DNA of 64,000 nt, from the NCBI RefSeq assembly GCF_921293095.1, contig NC_060254.1, forward strand, positions 57,458,069 to 57,522,068, written 5' to 3'. Below, one piece after another: positions 9,988-24,900 of this stretch (positions within the stretch are counted from its first letter, which is position 1; each line of letters opens with the position of its first letter). The DNA is from Ischnura elegans (lineage: Eukaryota; Arthropoda; Insecta; Odonata; Coenagrionidae). Under the pieces are notes generated by a model. The model did not search any database and was not told the DNA's origin. It was given only the letters and a program-made list of their open reading frames with translations. Both the position numbers and the translations under genes were made by a program.

Positions 9988-12900
9988 CTGGGCCATCATT
10001 TCGGTGTACAAGAAAATAAAAATAGACTGCATTAATTCTACGACACACACATAGTTATGAGTAATTTTTAACTTTACTTAATTTTAGATTACCTACACTA
10101 ATTTACTTTTTTGTCTTTGAATTCCAACTTATGGCATAGACCCATATAGGCGGGGACAAGAGGGGCAGTTTACCCCAATCCCCTTTTTTACGCTGCCAAC
10201 TAAACTTTAAAATGTTTTAAATGGAGGAGGGAAGGGTGCGGGAGGACATTTATCCAGACCCATTGATGTCTTTGTGCTGCAATGACGGCTCTTATCAGTG
10301 CCCTATTTTATTCATGTCACGCAACGTGCATTTAATCGGACTCACAAATGAGTTACATTCTTTTACCTCTATATCTTCCATAACCTGTAAACCCAATAGG
10401 CTCAATAAAAGTACCTTCGATAACATTTTCAGTGTGCCTGAGTCTTCATGATGGAAAATATTACGTCAACTCTGAACTCTCAAAGGAAAATTGGGCCAGG
10501 GTCTTCGCTTACCCCCTTTTCAAACATCTACCAATAAATAAAATATCATGCCATAAGAAAATGCTGAACCATCCAATATAAAAAAATTAATAGGATACGC
10601 AAAGAGCAATTTTTATTTCTAGCCGGTAAATATTGGGAGAATTACGTGGCATTGCGTTGAGACTTCATATCGATATTTCCTCTTTTTTAATTTTAAAAGA
10701 AAAAAGAGACGCGTAATTTTTTTCGTGGGGAGGGTGATCAGGGATAGGGGGGGAAGGGGTATGCTTGCCAGCTACGGAATAGAGGGGTAGCGAAGCAGGT
10801 CATCTAAGGGGTCGCTAACCTTCGGGGTAACTATGCCACTGGGGAATTGAGGGGGGGCGCTCTTCCCCCCGTTATTTCTGCAAAAAATTGAAAAAAATGC
10901 AACCTTTAAGGTGGCACTAGAAAGAAAGTTTTTATTTCACTAGTCTTAGAAGCAATGTTAAAAAATAATTGATTTCATTATTAGTATTCTACCGATTAAG
11001 GTAGGTTTTCATGGAGTATTCAAGAAGTGAGCTGGGAGCCTCCCTTTCCTTCCAGCACTACCTTCTTTAATTCACTGTAAGGCCTACTCTCTTTCAATCT
11101 ACCTAAAAATCCTATTCTTTTCCTTCCCCTCCCTCGTTTCCCTGACATTCTACCCTCTAACCCCATTTTCAACATCCCCTCACCGCTAAGCACTAACTCC
11201 ATCCATACCTTCTGTCTCCTCCGTATCACATCTAAAAGCTGCCTCTCCTCGCCAACCATATCCAGCACTTCGTCATTCCTTTTCCTCTCCGTCCATTTCA
11301 CTCTCTCTATTCTTCTCCATACCCACATCTCGAATGCCTCCAATCTTCTCTCGTCTTCTTTCCTCAGTGTCCACGTTTCCGCACCGTAGCGAGCTACACT
11401 CAGGGGCGCCGACTTATAAAAACTATTGGGGGGGCCCATATCGGAGGTCTTGCCCCAGGAAGAGGTTTAATTGAAAGTGTGTCGCAGCACCGAAACACTA
11501 CCATGATTCACAACACTTGATTCAGTTAACCTGCATAACCTGCTTAACCTTATAATTATTTGTTTCAACACTCATTGTTGAATTTATATTAAAAGGTAAC
11601 TATCGTCAAGCATGGGAAATAAAAATCACCAATATATTTTTGTGATTTCACAAGGCATAATATAACTTAATTATTTTCTTGAATTATTGAGGGGGCTCCG
11701 CCCCCCCAAACGAATCTTTGAGGGGGCTCGGGCCCCCTCAGGCCCCATGGAGTCGGCGCCACTGGCTACACTCCAGATCAAACTCTTCACTAACCTTTTC
11801 TTTAAACTCTTACACAACGATCCTCTCAGAAGCTCCTTCCTGTTCATGAATGCCTCCTTCGCTAATGCGATTCTCTTCCTTATGTCCATACTAAATAATT
11901 GATGAATATCAAAAAAGACGCATATCAGAACTCAGACACGTAATCGCTAAGAGGTGTGGCATTCCACCAAGGGTTCGGAGACAGCAGTTAACCTTCCCCC
12001 AACCCAAAATAAAGACTTCATTTCGCCCCTGAGCTTTGCCGTGGGGTGGGGATAAATAGGGATGCTGATTTGTTGTCCTAATTTTATGAATATATTCCTT
12101 AAATGTTCAGCGCTTGGTATTTACATCAAAATACCATTTCCAATCTCTCCTCACTATTCAAATCAACTGCTTTTTGATGATTTCTTTTTTTCAGTTCATT
12201 TTTCCGACCACCGGAAAGAAATTTTGCATTAACATACAAATCAGATTGAAAACAGCTCGAAAATTGATCACTAAAATGATTCTAATATCTTTCTCGGGAG
12301 CATAAAAAAATCATAATTTCTGTTGAAATTTGTTTTAAACCCAGATCCTTTCAACCAAAATTTTTTCCATACTTCCCGTAATACCCTCCTGAGATTTCCT
12401 TCTTGCCCACTCAATTCAATTATTATTGCAAAAAAAAGGAATTCAAGGGATTACCATGGTACTAGTCCCTATCGTGCTACACGTTGATGAAAAAGGTTCT
12501 CCATTGGCCTTCCAATGGCCTTCCTTGAACAAATTCAAATTAAAAATATGTTAACAGCAACAGCAACATGATACTGTCCAGTGCATGCGTTTTTCCATCC
12601 TAGTTTCGACTGCAGTCAGCATTTTCAGCACTGATTCGGTATTTCCCAAAGTTTCGTGGCTGTGACTGGTCAGATTTTCTGGGGGAATAATTAAATTTTC
12701 CAGTGAAGGATACTTAAAATGATTCATGGAGGTTAATAGGTTGTAAAAGGTGGTGTAGACGTAGTTTTCATATTACTAGCATTCAAAATAGGATCCCACG
12801 AGTAGCTGATCATGAAATAAATCATCTCAATCCAGCCATTCTCCTCCACCTTTATGAGGTAAAACGCTAAAATTGCAGCCCAATTCTTATGAGTTGGTGA

Positions 12901-15900
12901 CGTCATTATGGTTCAGGTTCAAATACTCGTTCAGGGAGAACCATTAATTGAAGGAAGGAATCGTTCACTAGAGCATCAACCACAACGAACCACACGAGAC
13001 CCAGGCACAAGGCCGAGCAGTTCCTGAGGAGGAGTATCACGCAATGAAAGAATTTGTGACGTCATCGGCGTATCCGCAAAAGGGTTAGGCCCGTCGATTT
13101 TTCGTCGAAAATAGTTCGAGAAGGCGGTGGATCGTAAAATGGAAAAAATACGGTTCCCTTTATTTTTTAAACCCTAGTACAATCGGCAGTAAAATAAAAG
13201 TGCTGAATGAGCCCAGGGGTGGATCTAAGTTTGGACCAAGAGGGGGGCAAACTAGGGTTCTAGGGTACGAAGGAGGGTTTGAGGCTTTTGAAAATTAAGG
13301 ACTCAAAAACGGCGGTTTTAGGTGAATTATTTGATTTAGAAAAAGACATTACTATGCAAATGTGGTAGTTTTATTAGTACCAAAGCCTGTAAAATAAGTC
13401 CAAGTTCAAAACTAATTTGTGCCTTTATTCGTAATAGCAGGTAAATTTACCGAAAAACATAACTAAATACATTTTTATAAAATAGTATCTTCCAAAGATT
13501 TCGATTTTATATATTTTATGTTTCGACCCAATTGAAAAATATAGCCAGACCCCTTACCATTCCCTCCCGCACAGATCCGCCACTGAATGAGCCCAATAAA
13601 AACTTTCAATGGAGAGGCACGTTCATGGTTAACATATTTTCTATTTTTTAGGAATTACGAGGGGTTAAGGGGCCTGACCCCTTGCTTCCCCCTAAATTCG
13701 CGCCTGAATAATATTGTTAGCAACCAGGTGCATTCAAGATTCATTTTTCTCACCCAGTTTGAGATTATTTGTTTCAGACAATAGGGTGGTTTCCTATTAT
13801 TTTTTTTTGCCTGAATCGAAAGATTATTACTCCTGGAGTACGTATTTCACGCTTTTAGATTTTTATATGACGATATATATCTATTTTTAGCGATTAAATG
13901 AAAAGTGAAAATTTTCAAGCACGCGAAAACGCGACGGCTAAGTATGAATGATGGGAAAACGCCGTGTGACGTCATTCTGGTTCCCGCTGTCGGCGTGTGA
14001 GGTGATCTTGGGGCGAAGCTTTGAGCGCTGCTACGACGCAGGCTGCTAGCAGTAAGCAGAGTACCCTGCTAGCAGGTAGCGCTTGGCTTAAAAAAACGGA
14101 TTATTAATACCTTACGAAACGAAGGAAACTTTCCGACCTTAGGCAGTTTTAATAGGTATTAAGAGATCAAGAGATGTTTCCCTGAGCTCTGTGCCTCATG
14201 CATGCATTGGTAATCTCAGACGATGTAAAACTCCTATCTACTCGTATAGAAACTAGGTCCCTGTGACGTCACGTGGAGTGGAATCGCATGGGCTCCAATC
14301 TGGCTTTTTTCAAATGCGGTTAAAATTGACCATTGCCATTCGTATGAACTGGGATTTCAAAAACCAAATAATTTGTATATTATGAATACACTAATGTTGG
14401 GTAACGAATCGCAATCAATGCCTTTCGTTTTCATTGATGAAGGAAACTACACTATTGTAAAAGTATGACGCTTCGTTAGGTTCAAAATACAGGGTGTTTC
14501 ACGAGGAATCTGCAGTACGTCACGAAGTAGTGGGGGAGGCATTTTTAAGCATTTTTTTGTCCGTAAACATTGGGTAGTAACGCCTTAGTTACTAAGCTAT
14601 GGAATCGCAAACATTTATTTGAATGCACTCTGCAGTTACCATGAAAACGATAATTCTTTGGTATCCAGGCTATTCGACATTTTATTCAGTTCTTTGGATC
14701 GTGAAGGACATTAAATAATTAAGGTTGGACGAAATCTGCGATCATAACTGTCTGAAATATTTGAGATTAATTTTACGATAGCCTTGAGCGAGTATGAACA
14801 ATAAGATTGCAAAATCTCACCCATTTGGAGATTAATTGTTTCAGGAAATTATGAAAGCAAAAGAAAAATCGGCTTTAAAATAAAATTGGTCAACGAATGA
14901 AAGCAATTGTTATAATCTGAGGAACATTTCAATCATGGCGGTAAAAGAACCATGTATAAATAAATATGAAAAATATAAAAATATGATTATATAATCATAA
15001 CATGTGATTATCCCACGAAAAGAATATGAATAAATATGAGTATTTACATTGCTTTTTATAAATAGAAGTACAAATACAAAAATAACACTTAGAAGTTGGG
15101 AAAAATGACCTTTTTTGATTTCTATAATTTTCAAGTTGTAGAAAGCAAAGTTGATTATTTTTCATAACTTAAATATGGAATTCTACAGGGTTAAAGCCTC
15201 AACAATATCAGAACATTTTACAAGCTACCCCAAAGATAAATAATACCATTGTAGGGGTATCCATAAAATTGGTGCAAATTACAGTTTTGAAATAATAGAT
15301 GCTAATACACCTATTATGTGCAATATAATTAATACTATGTGATAAATTGTGACTAATTTTCATCTGAGAATCTCATTTTTACGCGATTAGCTCTACAATA
15401 TACAAAAAATAATAATTTATTCTCAAACAGGCAATTTAATGAACATTTTCAAGCAACATTTCCACATTTTATTGAGAAAATAACCATTGTTTAATTAACA
15501 TTTGAAATTTTATTATTTTTTCAATAAATCGACCTTTGGTTTACCTGCATGCCTAATACCTAATACAAAAAAGTGGTTTTAGCCCGAAGGTTTAATGCAG
15601 CATAATTAAATGTTTACCTGCATCTCGACGTATGGCCTCAGCGATCGCACCTTCATCTCGAAGTAGTCCTGTCCGATCTCCCCCTTGGCAGCATCTCCCA
15701 GCCACGCCCACATGCTCCTCGCCTGGTCCACGAGCCGCTCCTCCGTCAGGAAAGAGCCTGTCGACCAGTCATGCGGTCAATTTTATTGGCGTGAAATTTA
15801 TATCATACCTCCAATACCTATTTAATGCATGAGTTTATCATACTTATAAAACTACTAGCGCGGGTACCCATTGAAATTCCACGGGGAATGAAATAAAGAC

Positions 15901-18900
15901 GGAACGTGTTAAAATAAAAGTTGGAGATGAAGCATAAACTTCTTCGGAATGAATTCCGTCAAGTTAAAGGGTGAAATACTTAAATTGTTGGCTTGATATT
16001 GATTGGGTACATTTCTTTTTAAACCACCTAATTATTTTAGTATTGTTATATTTGATTCCAGGGCGTACCCAGGATCAAAACTAGGGGGCGGGGGGGCAAG
16101 CCATAGTTGTTCAAGTTGTACGTAAGATTTAAGCATGGAAAAGGTGAATGAAATCAACATTTTAAGGAAACTGTAACAGCTCTTTATTAGATTCTAAAAT
16201 TATTTGCTTGATAAAATATTATTTTCCTCAAAGACATTTGCGATTTTTGCTTATTAGGGGGGGAGGCAGCTGCCCCCTCCTGCCCCTCGCTGGGTACGCC
16301 TATGATATGATTCTAAATAATGTTAACTATTTGTAGCTTGTTGAGTTCAGCTTTTTATTTTTTAGTGTTCCGCATGGTATATTTTTCCATTTTTTACTAT
16401 CTTAATATTAATATGCTGCTAAATAAAATGGTGGATCCTTTGACAGTGCATAAATGAATAAACAAACCCTTTACCATGCAAATGAATGGCCTCCTAATTA
16501 AATTCATTAGTTTTATATCGGTTGTCAAGCACAGGCCAAAATAAATACAAACATATTCCACACCAATGGTTATTATCCGACGGCACTATTCAGGAACAGG
16601 GGTAGCCAGGAATTTTGTTCAGGGGGTTCCAAAATAAGGGGGGAAATAAAAAAAAACAGGGTACTAAGCAGAGGTTTTTAAACTAATCTAAACACTCTTC
16701 ATAATAGGAAAAATTCATTTATCAATGAAATCCTTTGTAAATTCATGATTTTTTAAATGTTTTGTTTTTTTTATGAAGGGAAGTAATCGTGTTTTTATAT
16801 TTCGGGGAGGGGGCTAGGGGGTCTCCCCGGACCTCCCCCTCGCTTCTCCACTGGCTGTGAAGAAAAAAATAAAGTAATTTTGACCTTATTAATGCAATCA
16901 TTCAGGATATTATAAATCGTGTTGTAGAAGCAAATTGATCCAAAGAATAAGAAACTTCGTTTATTCGTTCCCTCAATTGAGAAAGTAAAAACCATCGATC
17001 CTAATTTTAAGTAATTAAAAAAAGAAGAATAAAGGAACTTTTGCATGACCCAGAGCCATCATACTTTTGCAGTTTGCAGCGTGCATGTGAGCCGTATATA
17101 CCAAGGACCTTCCCTACAAATTTCGTTTCAATTGGCTGAGAAGTTTTTTAGTACTTGAGTAACAGACCAACACCACTCGATTTTCATATAAAATTACATA
17201 TTGAATGACTTAAAATATAGCTCGATTTTCAGCATGTGCAGATTGAGCAGATTGTGTCAGCATTGTTGATTTGGATGAATCTTAAGCAGTGCCAATGGCT
17301 GAAATTGCTTGACATTAACCTTATAAACTTTGAGAATTCCACATCTTTCACCCACTTACGACTAGTTTTGTCATTGATGGTTTGAGGCATCACTTTGTGG
17401 AATTTACTCAAAATGAATGAAAATTGAACTTTGTTTTTCCGCATAAATATTTATTCAAGCACGACAGCGGTTTCGACGCACTGCGTCATCTTCAGGATGC
17501 CTGAGGATGACGCAGTGCGTCGAAACCGCGGTCGTGATTGAATAAATATTTATGTGGAAAAACAAAGTTCATTTTTTCATTCATTAGTTTTGTCATAGTG
17601 CGACATCCTCAGATATAATATAGGCGAAAAATACACGACTCACATTTTTAACTGTCCATATTTTCCATAAATATCCATAATATTTTTCTTGTATTATTCC
17701 TTTGGATATTTTACAGCGACCAAACTATTCGCATGAAAGGTATTTATGTGAGAATCTTATGGTCATTTAATTTCAAATAATCTTATAAATATCAGTATTA
17801 CACTTCTTTTCTTCTGATATCAATACCATTTATCTTGAAGTCTCGTGAAACGAATAAAATAACAACAGCAACTGAAATCAAGCAAGCAGTCACCAAAACT
17901 AAGGGCCAACGTTAGAGCTGCAGAACTTACATTATTATGGGAAATGGAAACCATTTTCAAGGAAAATACTTAAAATTTAATGCTGTCAAAATTCTTATCC
18001 TTTTCCTTCTTCGTGAACATTAAATTTATTGGAGTTGGATTTTCCACTGGAAATAGACACCTAGAAAAATACCGTCATCGTCGTCGTAAGCCAATCAGGC
18101 CCATCATATCCAGGGGCGGATCCAGGATGTCTTCCCGGGGGGGGGGGGGGCACAAGCAAGGCCGTATCCAGGATTTTTTCCTGGGGGGGGGGGGGGCACA
18201 AGGATACCTCGTAATACAAAACGAATGCAATAATAGTGGGACCTTATTAAAAATCCTACATATTTTTCAAGGGTCTGGGGGGGTGGGGGGGGGTGGGGGG
18301 GGGGGGGGGGTGGCACGCGCCTCCGTGCCCCCCTAGATCCGCCTATGATCATATCCATCACCCCAGTCAGCAAAATGATAAAATATTCGTAGATTTCATT
18401 CATAGTTACAGAAAGAGATAAAATATTTTCTTTCCATAACAGAGTTATTGATAATGTTGTTATAGCAACGAAACGCGTCGTGTTCTTATAAATTCTGTGA
18501 CAGTATTGCAATGTTTCGTTTAACTAGTATATTTTACGTAATTTCTTGAACGTTATCTAGGTTTTTGCCATTTCACTTATCACCGCAAGCGCAAATGCGC
18601 TCTTGTTATGTACGTTGTCAGGGAATAATCCAGGATTTTTTCTGGGAGGGGGGGGGGGTCACAAGCTGAGGTCACAAGGGTCTGACAAGTCTTCTCATAT
18701 TTTTCAGATGAATAACAAAATACATCAATAACTTTAGAAAACATTCTCTTTCTTTTGATATGAAAGTTATTAATATGAAATTAAATGATTGAGGCTCCCT
18801 AATACACAAAATAAAACGAACGTAATGGTAATCGTATTAAAAACCTTGTCTATTTTTTGAGCGTCTGGAAGGGGGGGGGGGGATTGCGAAAACAAAACAC

Positions 18901-21900
18901 GCGCTCCTGTTCCCCTCCGCCTATGTGCGTTGTACAGACTGTCCCAAGGGTCGTGTGTCATTTTTGACCTTCAATTTTAGTAACTTTGCATTGAGCAATA
19001 TTCATGAAAATTGGCACACTTATGGGGAAAGGTCCTAAGTTTTGTTGAGTCTAAATAAAAGTGTTATTTTCGGGTTTCTCGTGTCCGAAAACCTAAGAAT
19101 TTACATCTTGGTCAATGAAATTCAGACTTTTTTCTATCTCGATTTTTTTAACATTGGGCAAATTCAAATTTTTGGTTTGAACCCACATTGTGAGGTCTAA
19201 AGGTCAAAATTGTAAAATTTTGCTTACACTCAACAAAACTTAGGACCTTCCCCCATAAGTGTGCCAATTTTCATGAATATTGCTCAATGCAAAGTTACTA
19301 AAATTACAGGTCAAAAATGACACACGACCCTTGGGACAGTCTGTCTATTTTCGCTGAGGCCGTGACTGACTGACCTGAGAGTGACTCCCCCGGCGTCACG
19401 ACGACCACGTCGACGCCCCAGCGACGCATCTCGAGGCGCAGGCAGTCAGAGAAGGCGCGCACGGCGGCAGCGCATGCGCAGTAGGGAGACCTCAAGGGCG
19501 TCGGAATGCTGCCCAGGGCGCTCACCACATTCACCACGCGACCTGCAAACGGAGAGGAAGGAAAAGAACGAATAGTGTAAGCACTCCATCCATGTTTCAT
19601 AGACGCAACAGATCGTAACGCCTTAATTATTGCACCCTCCGACATCAAGTCATCATGTTTCCGACAAGATTTTCTGTTTACGCTACAGGTATCACAAGGT
19701 AACAAGAGCATTTGTTTACTTTCCACGCACCCGGTACATTGCTAATGATTACACCTGAATCACTCGATCATTTTTTCCGTCCCAAGGCTTTATTACATAA
19801 GCCTCTGGTAAAAATTAGATTTCCCACAAATTCAATTGTAGTTAATGTTTTTTTTTTTACCTCTTGGCTGCGTATTTGAACGATGGATACCAATGTATCA
19901 TAGCTATACTTCCTAACAAATGATAATAATAACTATCCCGTAATTTAATTTATATTTTGTACATCTACATGTTTTGTACTACTATGAAGTTTTAATTATC
20001 GACAGTAATAGCCTATAACATAGATGGTAATATTAACAGAATTTAATGAAATGCTAAAGTCTGATTCACACGACAATTTTTTTCCCTCCCTCATAATGAT
20101 AGCTCAAGTGATACGTTTTCAGGGACCAATTGAATGATCGCTCGACCCATCATTTTCTTAAACACACGTTTAATCCCACCGTCCCTTGTTCAATCGCTTA
20201 TTCCGTTATTTTCCGTATTTACCAGTGTCATTCAATTAAATGTCAAGCGCGGCGTCACAATCGCTGTTAGCGGCCGAGCATTCTGATTGGCTATGCTAGC
20301 GACGGAAAAAGAGACGTGCGGAATGATGGAAAAAGGGATGAAATTTCCATCCCGCGGGCCATCGCGGAAAATGATCGCGTGAAATGGTCATTTTTTTCCG
20401 CGATCATTGGAGCGATCGCTGGAGCTGTCCCGCGGAAGGGATGGAAATGATGATCTTGTGATTCAGGATTTATTAATGATTCGCATAATTTTTTATGCAG
20501 AAGTTGTACTAAGAACAACCTTTTCTCGTTATTCTGATTCCACACAAGTCAATTTCTGCATACTGAATTAACTTTAGGAAATAAGGCGCTAGACCAGTGG
20601 TGTGACGTCTATCATTTGTCCAAGCTCCACATGATTCGGAGCTTCCCCTTTCAGATTTATTGCCGTAGTCAGATTAAAGTTGGGTTGTATGACGCTAGAC
20701 CAGTGGTGTAACGTCCACCACTTGTCCGAGCTCCTCCTTTCAGATTAATTGCCTTTCCATAATATGTAGAGCCGGTGCGTCGCCCCCAGCAACCATATAA
20801 TCAAACAACCGCGTCTCACTTAGGTTGCGAGCGTCGCACAGTGGTCTGAGATGCCCTTTTCCGCGGACAAAATTCGATTTTTCGAAGGTGTTCAAACTGG
20901 CCAAAAATACTAAATTAATGAAGCTAAAGCGTCATTCCATTGTAAATGGATCTTTTTATCTTCCTTTACTACCCTTTTTTCGAAATACAAGAATGGTTTT
21001 CAGCGGAAGTTGTTTGCGTGTTCTCACATTTTATTACCCCTTTTTAACTTTAAAAATACCCTAAGTTATAATACATGGATTGGGAATTGTGAAAATTCAA
21101 TTCATCCCATTTGACAGTTTTTCAACGAAGCGTTGGAAGAATGGCACAAGTATATAAGAAGTTAACGTGAAAAACATGCCAGAAAAGTGTCTAGGATTAC
21201 CATAAGCCATGACCTTTTCAATAGGCTTCTGCTTAAATCAAATCCTTTTATTTCTTGTTCTGCTGGATTTCCCCTTAAAGGAAAGAAAATACCAGAGGAG
21301 TTGAAAAATCTTCTGATTAGAATATGCTCCCGTTGGAAAATTTCGACTTGCCCCTGGCGGCTATGTCGCCCGCATAACTTCATCTACATCTACATAATAC
21401 CCTGCGAGCCACCTCTAGGGTGTTTGGCAGGGGGTGATCAATCACCAGCATGCAGCATGCATTTGGACTCCCACATGCACACCACACCGTCCAAGAAACG
21501 TCCCGTATAATAACAAACTATACTACTATATGCTGTTAGAAATAGAATATAGAATAGAAATTCAGAAACATGCAGTAAGTTTTACATAGGTTAGTAGGCT
21601 ACACTACAAGTCATGCAATCTATTTACGAGGTCTATTGCTGCCGTTATAATCTCTTATTGATCGAGGAAAAAATGACATTCGGAATCTGTCTGTTCTGAA
21701 ATCTATCTCTCTTATTTTATTTATATGATCTGATCTTCCGTAGTACGTTGGCGTCCGCAAGATATGGTTAACTTCGTCAGAAAAGACACTGCTCTTGAAT
21801 TTATCTAAAAGGTTTAGTCTATTTTTCAATCTACGGTCCGGTTCCCACTCTTTTTAGTTGTAATCGGACTCCTAAACAATATTGACTGTATAATCCTAAA

Positions 21901-24900
21901 CAAGTTTCATTGCATCTTTACAATAAACAAATTGCAAAAACTTTCCTTAATTTATTAACATTTAACACTTCAGTGATTTTTGTCCAGCTTTGTTCGATTT
22001 CAGCCCACTGTGCGTCGTTTCGGATTTTTTATCACTCACTCACGTCAGACGTGTTTTGTTCGAAATCCTAATTATTTTCGTAATAAATAGTTTATTTTTG
22101 CCTCACCACTTCGACCAACTTCCCCTTTTTTCTCTCTTCAACAATGCCCCCTCTTCTCCCATCAACAACTCCCTAACAACATCAGCATCAATGAAATATC
22201 AAACGTTACAATATAGAGCATAAAGCCTTATTCACAACAAATAAACTTGGTCTAACTAGGTGTAACGAACGAATTTGAGACTTAAAGGAACGTCTGTTGG
22301 TTCACAATTACTTATATGGCGTAACTCGACAAAGGGTGGTCATTACCCGAGAAAACCCCGAATTTATCTTGACAATAAGCAGTCGCAAGGAAGATAGTTT
22401 TATCCAACGAGAGACATCAAAACTGCCCCTGTCCTCTAAAGTCGATTTCACAATTAATGGAGCGTTTGCATTGGGATTGAAAGAATGTAATTAATAGGTC
22501 AGGGTCATAATAAGTCCAGTAATCCCAACGTTAGAAGCTGTGAACTTGGCTTATCTGCCGTCATCCAAATGTTATGTTTCCTTGAGTTTTCTACCGGGTT
22601 GTTGTCTACATGATGGTGTCAAACCCTTTGTTGCAATGATATTCCAAAGAAATTTTCACCAAAATGGCATTCCCTTTGAGTCTAGTTGAGGTATACTTAA
22701 AGAGCCCCCACCATCCTCCCTTTCTCCTTAGTAAAGATAATCATAGCGTGACTGTTTACAATTTCGTATGTAAATTGTTCGTTTTTATCACAGAATAGGG
22801 ACTTTTGAAATTTTTTTGTAGGTCCCTATCATGTGGTTTGTATATTAATCTGAACCATTTAGTGATTCTTAAACAATATAATTCTCGATTTCTTAAAATT
22901 TGAAATTATTCATGAACATTGAAATTTCTTAAAATTTGAAATTATTTATGAACATTGAAATCAGCATAAAAACTCAAATTTCGCTGATTGCACCAGAAAA
23001 GAACGAGGTAACCACAGAAACGAAAATCCAAATGTACCGTAAATCCACATCAGACGCTAGCATCAACCACCTGTTACTGCGTAGCCAGCATGCGCGCTCG
23101 TGTGTACAATATTTCATTCGTGGTTATAAACGGCTTTATATGTCATAGATTTAGAGTGGGGAGGGAGGTGGAAAAGGATGGTGGCACACCTTTGGTTCGG
23201 CGCAGCTGCGGCAGGAAGATCTGGGTGAGTCGAATGGAGCCGAGAAGGTTGACGTCGGCACAGCGCTTGACTGCGCCGAAAGGAAGCCACTCCGCTTCGC
23301 CGAAGCACGCCCACACGCCCAAGTTGACCACAGCCCACACGCCTACAACCGCAACGTCATGAGAGGGAAATAGAGAAAGGAGAAAATACACATGACACTT
23401 GGGTATACCAAAAAGGCGAAAGTTAACATGTTTTTAGTTAGTTTATTTAACATGTTTTTAGCATATATGCAGTGGCGTAAATAGACATATGCTTTCGGGG
23501 GGGATGGGATGGCCCGGGGTGGCGACCCCCATCCCAGGCAACATGGGTTCCGGGAAATTTTTTAAAAAGCGACATGCCTGGAAATATATTTTACATCATT
23601 TTGGCGCTTAAAATTTAACTTTAAGCATATGTATTTACGATAAGTGAAAAGTAGACAATAGTTTTAAATGATTATTTTATTTTTCTGAGGCTTTGTGGGA
23701 TCTATCCCCTCATCCCCCACATAGTTGCGCCACTGCATATATGTATATAAAAATCGATAAATCCAACGTAAGTCCGTGTAGACTTTAAGAGAGTAAAATC
23801 GAGAGGCATCAAATAATAAATGAACAAATGTGAAAAACAGCCTATAATTACCACATTTGCAGGCGCGTCATATGAAGGATTTACCGGAGGAAAAGTCAAC
23901 AGGGATAAATGAATTCGACTGGGACAAAAATGTCTGTGATGATGAAGCTCCCATTCCACCATATATTTTCTTAATGACCATAGAGACACAATGTTTTTTT
24001 AATAAAAGCAGTGATTTATGTATCACAGTTTTACAATGAGCCAAACAGAACGAACGCAATAAATGAAAGAACTTCCATCAATGATATTAAATAATTAGTA
24101 TACGCTACTCTGGTAATAAACCGCACCTCAGCTATTAGAAGGAAATCATTTCGCACGTCCTGTTAATACGATACAATAACCCGCACGAGTTTATGCTTAT
24201 ATGTATGATCGTGTGAATGAAAACGAAAATGCATAGTGTAGCCACCCAACTTGTGCGAATGCATGAACAGAAAATAGACAGAAATCATCTCGCACAAGTT
24301 AATGTACCGTGTAGACAGACCTTAATATGTATTGATCTAAATATTCATTGTCATCACATATTACATCTCAAGCATAAACATTTTACAACGCCGAGGTAAA
24401 ATTTTCATATATGAGGTTCATATAAATGTTGCCAAACTCTATGCACCACGAAAATTTTAAGATGACTGATTTATACGAGTAGGTATTACGTAAAAAATAG
24501 GAAGATTGTGTGGGGGTGTACCTTGATGATGACATGTGTTCAAGCCATGGTCACTAATACATTTTCAGTGTGGAACCTACAGAGTGAACCTGTATAGTGG
24601 GTTCACAAATTAAAACCGCAAACGCTGAACAGTGAACACGTCCCTGAAAGAAGGTTTTCTTTTTCCATTGGCGTAACTATGGGCGGGGGAAGAGGGGATA
24701 GATCCCCCCCAAAGCATCAGAGAAATAAAAAAGATATTTAAATATATTGCCTTGTTTCGAAATATAAGAACTGCATCTGCTTAAGTTTAAATCTTTAGTG
24801 CCAAAATTATTAAAATTAAAAAGAAGAACTTTGTGCTTTAACATTAATATTTATTCAAAAAATTAACGACCATGGTTCCAACGTTAGACGTCATCATCAG

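Noticed and set aside
10027..10050. Alternative acceptor for SDR exon 7 giving 13 more residues
   Set aside because: No pyrimidine tract, and the extra hydrophobic residues do not fit the family.
18104..18511. 135-codon minus-strand frame with long poly-proline
   Set aside because: It is the translation of poly-G tracts in a hAT-like MITE, with no protein family features.
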